Below are positions 33,307-42,005 of a stretch of DNA of 64,000 nt, one piece after another. The notes beneath the pieces were generated by a model, which made no database searches, had not been told where the DNA came from, and saw only the letters and a list, made by a program, of their open reading frames with translations. Both the position numbers and the translations under genes were made by a program. The first letter of the stretch is position 1. Every line of letters starts with the position of its first letter. The stretch lies in assembly GCF_032098525.1 (NCBI RefSeq), contig NZ_CP134890.1, forward strand, positions 2,108,001 through 2,172,000, read 5' to 3'. The DNA comes from Flavobacterium sp. PMTSA4 (GTDB lineage Bacteria; Bacteroidota; Bacteroidia; Flavobacteriales; Flavobacteriaceae).

Positions 33307-35205
33307 TTATAATGTTTCTTTAAGCCATTTGTAGAATTCTCTTTGCCAAACGATGGCATTTTGTGGTTTTAACACCCAGTGGTTTTCTTCTGGAAAATAT
33401 AATAATCGGCTTTTTATTCCTTTTAATTGTGCTGCTTGGAAGGCTTCTTGTCCTTGACCAATTGGTACTCTGAAATCCAAGCCTCCTTGAATGATTAGTA
33501 TTGGCGTATTCCAATTGTTTACATAGGTAATTGGATTGAAAGCTGTATAGGTTTTCTTTGCTATTACATTGTCCTCCCAATATGCACCGCCGTGTTCCCA
33601 ATTGTCAAAGAATACTTCTTCGGTTGTTCCGTACATACTCACTAAATTGAAAACACCATCGTGAGCAATGAATGTTTTGAAACGATTTTTATGAATTCCT
33701 GCTAACATAAACGCTGAATAACCGCCATAACTTGCGCCAACACATCCTAATCGGTTTTTATCGACATAACTTTCTTTAGAAACATCGTCTATAGCTGAAA
33801 GGTAATCATTCATTACTTGTCCGCCCCAATCGCCAGAAATTTGCTCATTCCAAGCTTGTCCGTGACCATACATTCCGCGACGGTTTGGTGCCACAACAAT
33901 ATATCCTTGTGAAGCCATTAAAGAGAAATTCCAACGGAAAGAATAGAATTGTGTTAATGGTGATTGTGGTCCGCCTTGACAATAAAGCAGTGTTGGATAT
34001 TTTTTGTTTTTATCAAAATTTGGCGGAAGGATTACCCAAACTAACATTTTCTTGTTATCAGTAGTGGATACGTATCTTTTTTCGAATTTTGGCAGGGAAA
34101 GTTTTGAATAGATATCATCATTTGTTTTTGTGATTTGCTTCCATTCTTTATTTTTTAGATTATATGAATAAATTTCAGCTGCATGGTTCATGTCAGTTCT
34201 AGTGATTATTGCATTTTCGCCCGAAAAACCAACTAAACTATTTACATCAAAATCGCCATTGGTAATTTGTTTAACTGTAATTGCAATTCTTGTTAACCCT
34301 GGAAAATTTACTTCAAAAAGTTGTTTTGTTCCGTCAACTGCTGCAATGAAATATACTTTTTTGCCATCGGCACTCCACTGAAAACTGTCAACGCTTCCAT
34401 CCCAATTGGCTGTTAGGTTGATATCCATTCCTTTAAAACGAACGATGATGTCGTTTTTATCAGCTTCATAGCCATCGCGCTTCATTTGCAACCAAGTTAA
34501 ATCGCCGTTTGGTGAAAAAGCAGGATTTGTATCGTAACCTTTATTGGATTCTGTTAAATTTTTAGTCTTTTTTGTTTCGATGTTATATTCGTATAAATCG
34601 GTATTGGTAGAAATTGCATATTGCGTTCCTGCAAGCTTCTTGCAAACGTAGATGATGCTTTTGCTATCTGGTGACCAAATGTAATCTTCATCGTCTCCAA
34701 ATGGCTTTTGTGGACTATCAAAAGGTTCGTTTAGCATGATGTCTGTTGGTTTTGCTTTGTCTTTATTCTCTGCAAAGAAAACGTGGTTGTGTGTACCGTC
34801 ATTCCATTTATCCCAATGGCGATAGTCTAAACTATTATAGATTTGAACATTGGATTTTTCTAATTCTGAATAATAGTCTTTGCCATGCACTTTTTCTACT
34901 TTTACTTCTTCTGTAGAAAGAATGTATTTAGCATCAGGGGAAACATTTTTATCTTTAAGAATGTCTTTGGTATCTTTTATTTCTGCTGGAGTTCCGCCAC
35001 TTATTGGAATAATATATGTTTTAGAAGACGATTTGTTTTCTTCGACTGAAGGTGTTGAAACCTTATAAATAATTGATTTTCCATCGTTTGAAATTCCTAA
35101 AACAGAAACCCTGTTGAGTTTCCATAATGTTTCAGGGGATAATACTTGTTGTGCGATTGCTGGTAATGCCATAAAGGTAAAAATGAATAGTGCTATTTTT
35201 TTCAT
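33307..35205 (-). CDS. Secreted S9-family prolyl oligopeptidase
   Basis: Serine peptidase of the acylaminoacyl/dipeptidyl-peptidase group, exported by an N-terminal signal peptide. The start is set at ATG 35205 (632 residues, MKKIALFIFTFMALPAIAQQ), because the longer frame from 35289 has a second hydrophobic block with no signal logic and overlaps the upstream terminator. An N-terminal beta-propeller (about 30-380) is followed by an alpha/beta hydrolase domain with Ser492 in GASYGG, Asp577 in GGLDFRVP and His609 in EENHWV. It probably digests peptides in the periplasm for uptake. Confidence 0.92.
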   Translation of the reverse strand: MKKIALFIFTFMALPAIAQQVLSPETLWKLNRVSVLGISNDGKSIIYKVSTPSVEENKSSSKTYIIPISGGTPAEIKDTKDILKDKNVSPDAKYILSTEEVKVEKVHGKDYYSELEKSNVQIYNSLDYRHWDKWNDGTHNHVFFAENKDKAKPTDIMLNEPFDSPQKPFGDDEDYIWSPDSKSIIYVCKKLAGTQYAISTNTDLYEYNIETKKTKNLTESNKGYDTNPAFSPNGDLTWLQMKRDGYEADKNDIIVRFKGMDINLTANWDGSVDSFQWSADGKKVYFIAAVDGTKQLFEVNFPGLTRIAITVKQITNGDFDVNSLVGFSGENAIITRTDMNHAAEIYSYNLKNKEWKQITKTNDDIYSKLSLPKFEKRYVSTTDNKKMLVWVILPPNFDKNKKYPTLLYCQGGPQSPLTQFYSFRWNFSLMASQGYIVVAPNRRGMYGHGQAWNEQISGDWGGQVMNDYLSAIDDVSKESYVDKNRLGCVGASYGGYSAFMLAGIHKNRFKTFIAHDGVFNLVSMYGTTEEVFFDNWEHGGAYWEDNVIAKKTYTAFNPITYVNNWNTPILIIQGGLDFRVPIGQGQEAFQAAQLKGIKSRLLYFPEENHWVLKPQNAIVWQREFYKWLKETL

Positions 35206-35255
35206 TAGAATAAATTTTAGGAATTGTAAAAGTAATGATAATGTGATTAAAATAA

Positions 35256-35281
35256 AAAAGCCCCGAAAAATCGAGGCTTTT
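35256..35281 (-). terminator. Terminator of the TonB receptor/lipoprotein unit
   Basis: AAAAGCCCCGA pairs with TCGAGGCTTTT (one C-A mismatch) around AAAA. On the minus strand it ends with a T-run and lies 22 nt beyond the stop of the DUF5689 gene. Confidence 0.8.
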
Positions 35282-35302
35282 AAAGTCATTATGAGTTAAA
35301 AG

Positions 35303-36625
35303 TTATTGTCCTACCACTTTAACATTATCAACTTCCCATGCTGCTGCAGAAGATGTTGTAGATGTATATTTGAAAGCAACCCTAACATTTGAATTTCCAG
35401 TGTATGAAGAAATATTAATTCCACCTGAAGCACCAGCGCTCCAAGAAGTATAAGTTCCACTAGTCCAAGCAGGTAAATTAAAACCTGTAAGTTGTGTCCA
35501 AGTAGCTGTATTTGGAGCACTCGTTCCGTCATAATCTGTTGAAACAAAAACCTGTAATGCTGGTCCACTAAAACGTGTACTTGTTTCAAATGATAAAATA
35601 GCAAAAGTATTTGTGCTTAAATTAATAGATGGAGAGATTAACCAGTCTTCATTGTTATTGCCGAAACCATTTATAAAGGCATTGTATGTTGGGTTTCCAA
35701 AAGATGCTTGAACAGCCCACTGATTAGAACCTGTTACATTTTTAACAACCCAATTTGGAAAATTTGTTGCAAATGATTCTTCAAAAAATGTAGTTGGAAC
35801 ATATCTAGTATCCATCATGTGAACATCTTCTAAAGTTCTAATCATAAATTGATAATCATTATTGTATTTTGTTAGAACTCCACGAATTTTTCCATTTCCT
35901 GAAGGTATTTTATCTCCTGCAAATTTTGCATATTCGCTAACTCTAACAATAATTTTATTTCCGAATTTGTCGGTGATTTCATGGTTTGTTGCTCCACCAA
36001 GATTATTTACAGAAGCATCAAAATATTTTTTATCCAAAGAAACATTAGTAAACTGAACTGCATCAAATTCTATCAACATATTCAAATATTGATCATTCTT
36101 TGCTTGAGCTACGGTTAGATGTTTTGTAATATTGTCTTCATTAACATTATCACATGATCTAAAAATAACATCTTTGTATTCTACTCCTGAAACTCTACCC
36201 ACACCATTGTTATAAGAAGAACCTAAAACAGTTGAACCGTGTTGTTTGTTAAAGTATCTGTTTTTATCTAGTTTAATAGTTACTTTTCTTCCTGGTTCAA
36301 ATTCATTGAATAAATTATAATTATCCACTGGCATACTAAATCCAACAGTACCGTCTAAATTCATCATTGAAATAGATTTATAAAAGTTTCCACCTTCATC
36401 ACTGGAAGTTACATAAGCTTCTATATAATCTTCATTCAGTCCTTCTGCTGGTGTATATTGTGTTGCTGAAGCTGTAGCGATGCTAGTAATATCTAAAACT
36501 TCTTTGGTCTTTGAAATACTCACACATTCATTTGATAAATCTGGAGTTGAATAATGATCATCATTTGCACAACTAAAAATAGCGGCGAATACAAATGCTG
36601 TTAATACTAATTTTAAATTTTTCAT
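35303..36625 (-). CDS. DUF5689 / choice-of-anchor J domain lipoprotein
   Basis: Predicted surface or periplasmic lipoprotein of 440 residues. The signal ends with lipobox AIFSC (Cys19). Residues about 40-260 match the DUF5689 type (EDYIEAYVTSSDEGGNFYKSI, then GKIRGVLTKYNNDYQFMIRTLEDVHM), a substrate-binding-like OB-fold region. The C-terminal part (about 275-440) is a choice-of-anchor J module (FEESFATNFPNWVVKNVTGS, later FKYTSTTSSAAAWEVDNVKV). It is the last gene of the unit headed by the TonB receptor, and the spacing to the middle gene is 5 nt. It is probably the ligand-capture partner of the receptor. Confidence 0.85.
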   Translation of the reverse strand: MKNLKLVLTAFVFAAIFSCANDDHYSTPDLSNECVSISKTKEVLDITSIATASATQYTPAEGLNEDYIEAYVTSSDEGGNFYKSISMMNLDGTVGFSMPVDNYNLFNEFEPGRKVTIKLDKNRYFNKQHGSTVLGSSYNNGVGRVSGVEYKDVIFRSCDNVNEDNITKHLTVAQAKNDQYLNMLIEFDAVQFTNVSLDKKYFDASVNNLGGATNHEITDKFGNKIIVRVSEYAKFAGDKIPSGNGKIRGVLTKYNNDYQFMIRTLEDVHMMDTRYVPTTFFEESFATNFPNWVVKNVTGSNQWAVQASFGNPTYNAFINGFGNNNEDWLISPSINLSTNTFAILSFETSTRFSGPALQVFVSTDYDGTSAPNTATWTQLTGFNLPAWTSGTYTSWSAGASGGINISSYTGNSNVRVAFKYTSTTSSAAAWEVDNVKVVGQ

Positions 36626-36630
36626 AGCTA

Positions 36631-37251
36631 TTATTTTGATGTGTATATATATAGATTATCTACTTCAAATAATCCATCTAAACTAGTGTTAGTACCAGAA
36701 CCTGTAACTTTAAAAGCCACATAAATTGTTTGATTTTCAAATGCTTTTAAATCTATTTCCCCTGATGGGATAAATTTATATCCTGTAGTGTTTTTATCAG
36801 CGATTTTAGCAGTAACTTCAGTCCAAGTTGCATTTAACACATTTACTCCATCATAATCTGTAGAAACATAAACCTGTAATTTATTTTCATCACTAGAGAC
36901 AAAGTTTTGAGCTGATTGAAAACAAAATTTTGGGTTTTCATAACCAGTAAGATCATATCCAGGTGAAACTAACCAACCTATATTTACTGCATCTCCAGAA
37001 CCATAGGTATTAAATTCTGCATAACCATTTCCTTGGTATATACGTTCTTTCCAGAGTTTAGTACCAACTTCGGCATAATTTGTCCAACCTGTCAAATCTA
37101 AGTTTGTATCATGCTGAATATCCTGAAATTCTTCTTGATAAAATGGAACTCTAGTTGTTGGAAGTACATAATCATCTTCCTTTACACAACTTGCAAGCAA
37201 TATAGAAGTAATTGCTAACAAGAAAATTGATTTTAAAATATTTTTTTTCAT
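36631..37251 (-). CDS. Choice-of-anchor J domain lipoprotein
   Basis: A 206-residue lipoprotein when started at ATG 37251, with lipobox ILLASC; the longer frame from 37347 runs through the end of the receptor gene and is rejected. The mature part is one jelly-roll-like choice-of-anchor J domain (YQEEFQDIQHDTNLDLTGWTNYAE, later VYVSTDYDGV and LFEVDNLYIY), the same module as in the C-terminus of the next gene. It lies between the receptor (10-nt gap) and the DUF5689 gene (5-nt gap). Confidence 0.83.
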   Translation of the reverse strand: MKKNILKSIFLLAITSILLASCVKEDDYVLPTTRVPFYQEEFQDIQHDTNLDLTGWTNYAEVGTKLWKERIYQGNGYAEFNTYGSGDAVNIGWLVSPGYDLTGYENPKFCFQSAQNFVSSDENKLQVYVSTDYDGVNVLNATWTEVTAKIADKNTTGYKFIPSGEIDLKAFENQTIYVAFKVTGSGTNTSLDGLFEVDNLYIYTSK

Positions 37252-37261
37252 AGTCTTTATT

Positions 37262-40069
37262 TTAGAAGTTAATATAGAAATTAACAAAATATGTTCTTCC
37301 GTATCCATAGAAATACTTGTGCCCAAATGATGGTGTTCCGTTAGCATTATCAGCCACTAGATCAGGATATGTAGCTTTTCTTGATTGTTCAAAACCACCT
37401 GTTTTATATTCTACGTCCAATACATTATTTATAGATGCAAAAAATCCAAAAGTGTTGCGGTTTTTATTGCTAATTCTCCAAGATTTTCCTCCTGTTAAAT
37501 TTAGTAAAGAAAAGCTATCAAATTTCTCTTGCTTTAAAATATTTCTAACTGTTTCAGGTGTAGCTCCTGAATAAGAAACTCCAGTTTCGTTATTAATACT
37601 AAAATTATCTGTACGCATAATTTTAGAAAGACTAATATAACTATCCGATAAATAGTTAATATTTGCTCCAATCCACCAGTAATTAGGATCGCGGTATTCT
37701 AATCCAAAAGAATATGCTTGTTGTGGCATTCCTGGTTGGTGGTAGTCTTTTAAGTACACCGTACCAAAATCTGTTAAAGGACTTAACCCTTGAGAAGCTA
37801 AATTGTCGTCGCTTGTTTGTAATCTTGCATTGTTAGAATAAGTATATTGCCCATATGAAGCAGCAACTGTAGCTTTAATCGTTGAAGTAATTTGATATTC
37901 TAAACCTAATTCTACACCTAAATTTTGTTTTTCAACACCTGTTGCAATCTCTGTAATAAAAGAGTCTTCATCACCTTCTGCATCACTTACGTTTTCAGCA
38001 TAGAAGAAAGCAATTTCAGTAGCATCTTTTATTTTAGAATAGAATCCTGTTACTCTTGCCTTGAATTTTGGCATTCTCAAAATATAACTTCCATCAGCAC
38101 TTATGATTCTTTCACTATTTAAATCTTCTGTAAATTCATTACTTCTTCTTGAGTTATAAAAACTATTTCTCAAGTTTGGTGCTTTTGTTAAATACATTCC
38201 ATTAAAGTCAAAATAATGCTGGCCTGTTAATTTATAAGTCAAACCTCCTTTGAAACCAAAATTTTCAAATACTTTAGAATCTCCTTTGCCGTATGAGTTG
38301 TTTACATAATTTCCACTTCTATACAACCCTTCTCTTTGATACTCACTTCTTGAAAAAGTTTGAGCTAAATAGAAATCAAATTTTTTATAGTTGAATTTGA
38401 ATTGAGTAAATCCGTCAACAACGTTTGCAAAAAGATTATAGTTATAACCAAAAGTTCCACCTTCGATAACATGTTGATTAGGATTATTTAAGTCAAACTG
38501 ACTGTTGTCTCCTAAAAAGAATCTGTCTACATTTAATAGATAATCTCCACCTAATAAATCAATAACTGCAGCATAATTATGTGATTTTACATTTCTGAAG
38601 CTCACTCCTGCATTTACACTTATATTATTAGAAATAACACTACTTAATAGCATATTTGCAGTAAGCGTGTTATCATCATTTCTTTGTTCAGTCAAAGCAT
38701 AGGCACTTTCACCAGTTGCAGTATTTTGGTTTGCAACATACATTGCATTCCAATTAATTTGACTGTTTGCTAGAAATTGTTGTTGTGCTAAAATAGCTTC
38801 TGGATTTATTTGAGAAGTTGAACCATCAGGATTAGTTACCGTTTGCCAGCTATCTGGATTATTAAAATAATAACTTGGTAATTTTCTATAATAAGTAGGA
38901 TCTGGATTGTTTCCTAAAGGATTTTCTAATCTAGAGTTTGAAATTCTACCAGTTTGATAGGCAACATTGGTATTCAAACTCGTGTTATCCGATAATTTCC
39001 AGTAATGAGAAAGCATTACTATAGGTTCATCAACTTCTTTGTCTCTAGAATTACGTTTCTTTCCATCTTGCCAACCCCAATAAGAGTTATATTGATAACC
39101 CATTAAATCGGTAACTTCTTGAGTATTTGGAGAAGATTTTCCTCTTTTGTTTTGAGCATAAATTGCCGTAAGGTTTAAGCTATGTTTTTCATTAAACTTT
39201 TTCTCAACACTTGCAAACAAAGATTTTGCATCGTAATCTGTTCCTTCAAAGAAACCTTCTTTTGCCCATCTTCCTGATGCAGAAACTACAAATGCCCAAC
39301 CATCTTTACTTAATCCAGATGCATGAGTTCCCATTGTTCTCCAACTATAATTTGTATTTGTTCCTGAAAAAGTAAGTCTTGTTCCTGGACGATAAAATGA
39401 AGCTCTTGTATTAATTTCTTGAGTTCCTAAAGCATTCCCAAAAGTATAATCTGAAGGTGCTGAACCCATTGTAAACTCTTGATTACGAGTAGCATCATTT
39501 AATCCGCCCCAATTACTCCATTGTGGTCTTCCATCATATAACTTATTCATTATGATACCGTTTATCATAGTTGTTCCATATTCATTATCAAAACCTCTTA
39601 TTCTAAAACGGGCTTGTCCCCAATTGAACGCGGCAGCTTGTTGATAAACATCTCTTGATGCTTGAAGTAATCCTGAAGTACTTTCAGAACCACTATTATC
39701 ATCTCCTAAATCATTCTCTGTTAATGTAACTAAACTTAGTTGCTGTTCCGCGGTAATGTCTTCATCTAAAACAACGATTCCTAAATCTATAAGTTTCCCT
39801 TCTTCAATTTCAATTGAAAGTAATTGGTCTTTATAACCAACACTTGAAACTTTTAAAAGATGAGAGCCTTTATTTACATCTTTTATAACAAATGTCCCTG
39901 TAGCATCAGTTAAAGATGTAAAATTTGTGTTTTGGATTGAAACAACAACATTTTGTAATGGTTTTTGTGCTTTTGAATCAATCACTTTACCTGTAATACC
40001 AGTAATTGACTGTGCAAAAGTCAATAATGTCTGTAAAACAAGTAGTGTACTAAAAACAAGTTTTTTCAT
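37262..40069 (-). CDS. TonB-dependent receptor with carboxypeptidase-regulatory-like N-terminal domain
   Basis: Outer-membrane importer of 935 residues. A signal peptide ending TFAQS is followed by a CarboxypepD_reg-like domain (about 22-110: GKVIDSKAQKPLQNVVVSIQNT), the plug (about 130-230 with IRGFDNEYGTTMINGI) and a large beta-barrel ending YGYGRTYFVNFYINF. There is no SusD gene; instead two choice-of-anchor J/DUF5689 lipoproteins follow in the same transcript. A divergent secreted EEP enzyme lies upstream. Together this suggests uptake of a phosphate-containing ligand, possibly nucleic-acid derived, which is inference. Confidence 0.93.
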   Translation of the reverse strand: MKKLVFSTLLVLQTLLTFAQSITGITGKVIDSKAQKPLQNVVVSIQNTNFTSLTDATGTFVIKDVNKGSHLLKVSSVGYKDQLLSIEIEEGKLIDLGIVVLDEDITAEQQLSLVTLTENDLGDDNSGSESTSGLLQASRDVYQQAAAFNWGQARFRIRGFDNEYGTTMINGIIMNKLYDGRPQWSNWGGLNDATRNQEFTMGSAPSDYTFGNALGTQEINTRASFYRPGTRLTFSGTNTNYSWRTMGTHASGLSKDGWAFVVSASGRWAKEGFFEGTDYDAKSLFASVEKKFNEKHSLNLTAIYAQNKRGKSSPNTQEVTDLMGYQYNSYWGWQDGKKRNSRDKEVDEPIVMLSHYWKLSDNTSLNTNVAYQTGRISNSRLENPLGNNPDPTYYRKLPSYYFNNPDSWQTVTNPDGSTSQINPEAILAQQQFLANSQINWNAMYVANQNTATGESAYALTEQRNDDNTLTANMLLSSVISNNISVNAGVSFRNVKSHNYAAVIDLLGGDYLLNVDRFFLGDNSQFDLNNPNQHVIEGGTFGYNYNLFANVVDGFTQFKFNYKKFDFYLAQTFSRSEYQREGLYRSGNYVNNSYGKGDSKVFENFGFKGGLTYKLTGQHYFDFNGMYLTKAPNLRNSFYNSRRSNEFTEDLNSERIISADGSYILRMPKFKARVTGFYSKIKDATEIAFFYAENVSDAEGDEDSFITEIATGVEKQNLGVELGLEYQITSTIKATVAASYGQYTYSNNARLQTSDDNLASQGLSPLTDFGTVYLKDYHQPGMPQQAYSFGLEYRDPNYWWIGANINYLSDSYISLSKIMRTDNFSINNETGVSYSGATPETVRNILKQEKFDSFSLLNLTGGKSWRISNKNRNTFGFFASINNVLDVEYKTGGFEQSRKATYPDLVADNANGTPSFGHKYFYGYGRTYFVNFYINF

Positions 40070-40127
40070 AAATAAAATTTGATTATATTTCTTTTTTTGT
40101 CATATTTAATATTAATATAACAGCCTG

Positions 40128-40135
40128 CAAATGTA
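40128..40135 (-). promoter_or_regulatory. -7 promoter box of the TonB receptor unit
   Basis: TACATTTG on the minus strand, 58 nt before the receptor start. It is 20 bp from the divergent box at 40156, so the two upstream elements must overlap. Confidence 0.5.
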
Positions 40136-40155
40136 CATCTTTTAATAATATTATT

Positions 40156-40163
40156 TACTTTTG
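40156..40163 (+). promoter_or_regulatory. -7 promoter box of the divergent EEP gene
   Basis: TACTTTTG on the plus strand, 45 nt before the ATG at 40209. Confidence 0.5.
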
Positions 40164-40208
40164 GCCCGAAGTTTGTAAAAAACTTGATATTAAATTAATA
40201 TAACTTTT

Positions 40209-41312
40209 ATGAGAATTAAAAAATTAATAGCTGTTTTCTTTGGACTATTCGCAATTATGAGCGCAAATGGACAGACAAAAAAGTACAATATTCATACTGT
40301 AGCATTTTATAATCTAGAAAATTTATTTGATACCATTAATGGTCCAAATAATGACGAAGAATGGCTTCCAAATGGAGCAATGAGTTGGACTGGTGCTAAA
40401 TACAAGCAAAAATTACACAACTTAGCCAGAGTTATCTCAGAAATCGGAACTAGTGAAAACCCAAATAACTCACCAACATTATTAGGTTGTTGTGAAATTG
40501 AAAACAGAGGTGTTTTAGAAGATTTAGTAAAGGAACCTTTATTGATCAATAAAGACTATGGAATTGTACATTTTGATTCTCCAGACAAAAGAGGAATAGA
40601 TGTTGGGTTTCTTTATCAAAAAAAGCATTTTAAACCAACTAGCTATAGAAATATTCCTTTGATTATTTATAAAAATCAAGAAGGAAAAGGTGATAAAAAA
40701 GATAAAGAAGAAGCTACTGATGATGTTACAACAACCAATTCTGATGAAAGAGTTTATACAAGAGATCAATTATTGGTTACAGGATATTTAGACGGAGAAG
40801 AAGTAAATATTATTGTAAATCACTGGCCATCACGTTCTGGAGGAGAAAAGAAAAGTTCACCTTTTAGAGAAGCGGCAGGAAGACTTAACAGAAAGATAAT
40901 TGACTCCTTAATTGCTATTAATCCTAATGCAAAAATTATTACTATGGGTGATTTAAATGATGGTACATATAACAAAAGTGTTAAGGAAGGTATTGGAGCC
41001 AAACGCAAGAAAGAAGAATTAAAAAGTTCATCAGATATATACAATCCTTTTGAGGAAATGTTTTATAAAGGAAATGCGTCTTTATTTTGGAGAGATTCTG
41101 GTGATATTTTTGACCAAATTATGATTTCAGAAGCATTTACTAGAAAAGACTATTCCTCTTTCCGTTACTGGAAAGCTGGTATATACAATAAACCATATAT
41201 GATACAAACCTCAGGCCAATATAAAGGATATCCGTTGCGTAATTCTAATGCGGCACCTGGTTTTAGTGATCACTTTCCCGTTTTCATTTATCTACTTAAG
41301 GAAATTAAATAA
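40209..41312 (+). CDS. Secreted endonuclease/exonuclease/phosphatase family protein
   Basis: A 367-residue EEP-fold phosphoesterase with a signal peptide ending SANGQ. Motifs in order are VAFYNLENLFD, the metal-binding Glu in LGCCEIENRGVLEDL, IIVNHWPSRSGGE, ITMGDLNDG and the catalytic FSDHFPVFIYL. The motif spelling with NHWPSRxGG is typical of a Bacteroidota group annotated as endonuclease. A Lys/Asp/Glu-rich insert (about 160-180) is unusual. It is divergent from the TonB receptor unit, with promoter boxes 20 bp apart, which supports shared control and a nutrient-scavenging job. Confidence 0.88.
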   Translation: MRIKKLIAVFFGLFAIMSANGQTKKYNIHTVAFYNLENLFDTINGPNNDEEWLPNGAMSWTGAKYKQKLHNLARVISEIGTSENPNNSPTLLGCCEIENRGVLEDLVKEPLLINKDYGIVHFDSPDKRGIDVGFLYQKKHFKPTSYRNIPLIIYKNQEGKGDKKDKEEATDDVTTTNSDERVYTRDQLLVTGYLDGEEVNIIVNHWPSRSGGEKKSSPFREAAGRLNRKIIDSLIAINPNAKIITMGDLNDGTYNKSVKEGIGAKRKKEELKSSSDIYNPFEEMFYKGNASLFWRDSGDIFDQIMISEAFTRKDYSSFRYWKAGIYNKPYMIQTSGQYKGYPLRNSNAAPGFSDHFPVFIYLLKEIK

Positions 41313-41320
41313 ATAATTTT

Positions 41321-41347
41321 AAAAGGTTAGTTTTTCTAACCTTTTTT
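41321..41347 (+). terminator. Rho-independent terminator of the EEP gene
   Basis: AAAAGGTTAG pairs with CTAACCTTTT around TTTTT, followed by further T, 8 nt after the stop. Confidence 0.88.
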
Positions 41348-41373
41348 ATTTTTAGTAAATTCGTAAAAAAACT

Positions 41374-41907
41374 ATGTCCGTTCAAAAACCTTTCAATCTT
41401 AATAAATGGATAGATGAGAACCGTCATTTATTAAAACCACCTGTTGGAAATAAAAATCTATATGTTGATTCGGGTGATTATATTGTTATGATTGTTGCTG
41501 GGCCAAATGCTCGCAAAGACTATCACTACAACGAAACCGAAGAACTATTCTACCAATTAGAAGGAGAAATAACCGTTTACGTTCAAGATAATGGTGAAAA
41601 AAAAGCCATGAAACTATCTGCTGGCGATATGTTTTTGTTGCCTGCAAAAATTCCGCATTCGCCTGTCAGAAAAGAAAATTCTATTGGTTTAGTAGTAGAA
41701 CGAAAAAGAGTTGGAAGAGAAATTCCTGATGGTTTACTATGGTTTTGTGATAATTGCAATCATAAACTTTACGAAGTATACTTTGAATTGAAAGATATTG
41801 AAGTTGATTTTCTTAAACATTTTGAACATTTTTATAATTCTGAAAAACTTCGCACTTGCAAAAACTGTGGAAATGTTATGGAAACTGACAAACGATTTGT
41901 AAAATAA
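41374..41907 (+). CDS. nbaC: 3-hydroxyanthranilate 3,4-dioxygenase
   Basis: Cupin dioxygenase opening the ring of 3-hydroxyanthranilate in tryptophan breakdown through kynurenine, giving the precursor of quinolinate. The 177-residue protein has the catalytic iron ligands His51, Glu57 and His95 and the C-terminal rubredoxin-like iron site Cys125, Cys128, Cys162 and Cys165, which marks the bacterial enzyme. No other kynurenine-pathway gene is in the window. The upstream TAAATTCG is only a near match to the -7 box. A dehydrogenase with its own promoter follows. Confidence 0.95.
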   Translation: MSVQKPFNLNKWIDENRHLLKPPVGNKNLYVDSGDYIVMIVAGPNARKDYHYNETEELFYQLEGEITVYVQDNGEKKAMKLSAGDMFLLPAKIPHSPVRKENSIGLVVERKRVGREIPDGLLWFCDNCNHKLYEVYFELKDIEVDFLKHFEHFYNSEKLRTCKNCGNVMETDKRFVK

Positions 41908-41961
41908 TTATTTACTCGTATATCCAGATATTCATATTATTAAATATTTAAAATAAACCTC

Positions 41962-41969
41962 TATTTTTG
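41962..41969 (+). promoter_or_regulatory. -7 promoter box of the ALDH7-like gene
   Basis: TATTTTTG, 36 nt before the ATG at 42006; the alternative TTG start at 41967 lies within the box. Confidence 0.6.
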
Positions 41970-42005
41970 CATAAATATTTAAAAATTAAAATCAAAAACC
42001 ACACA

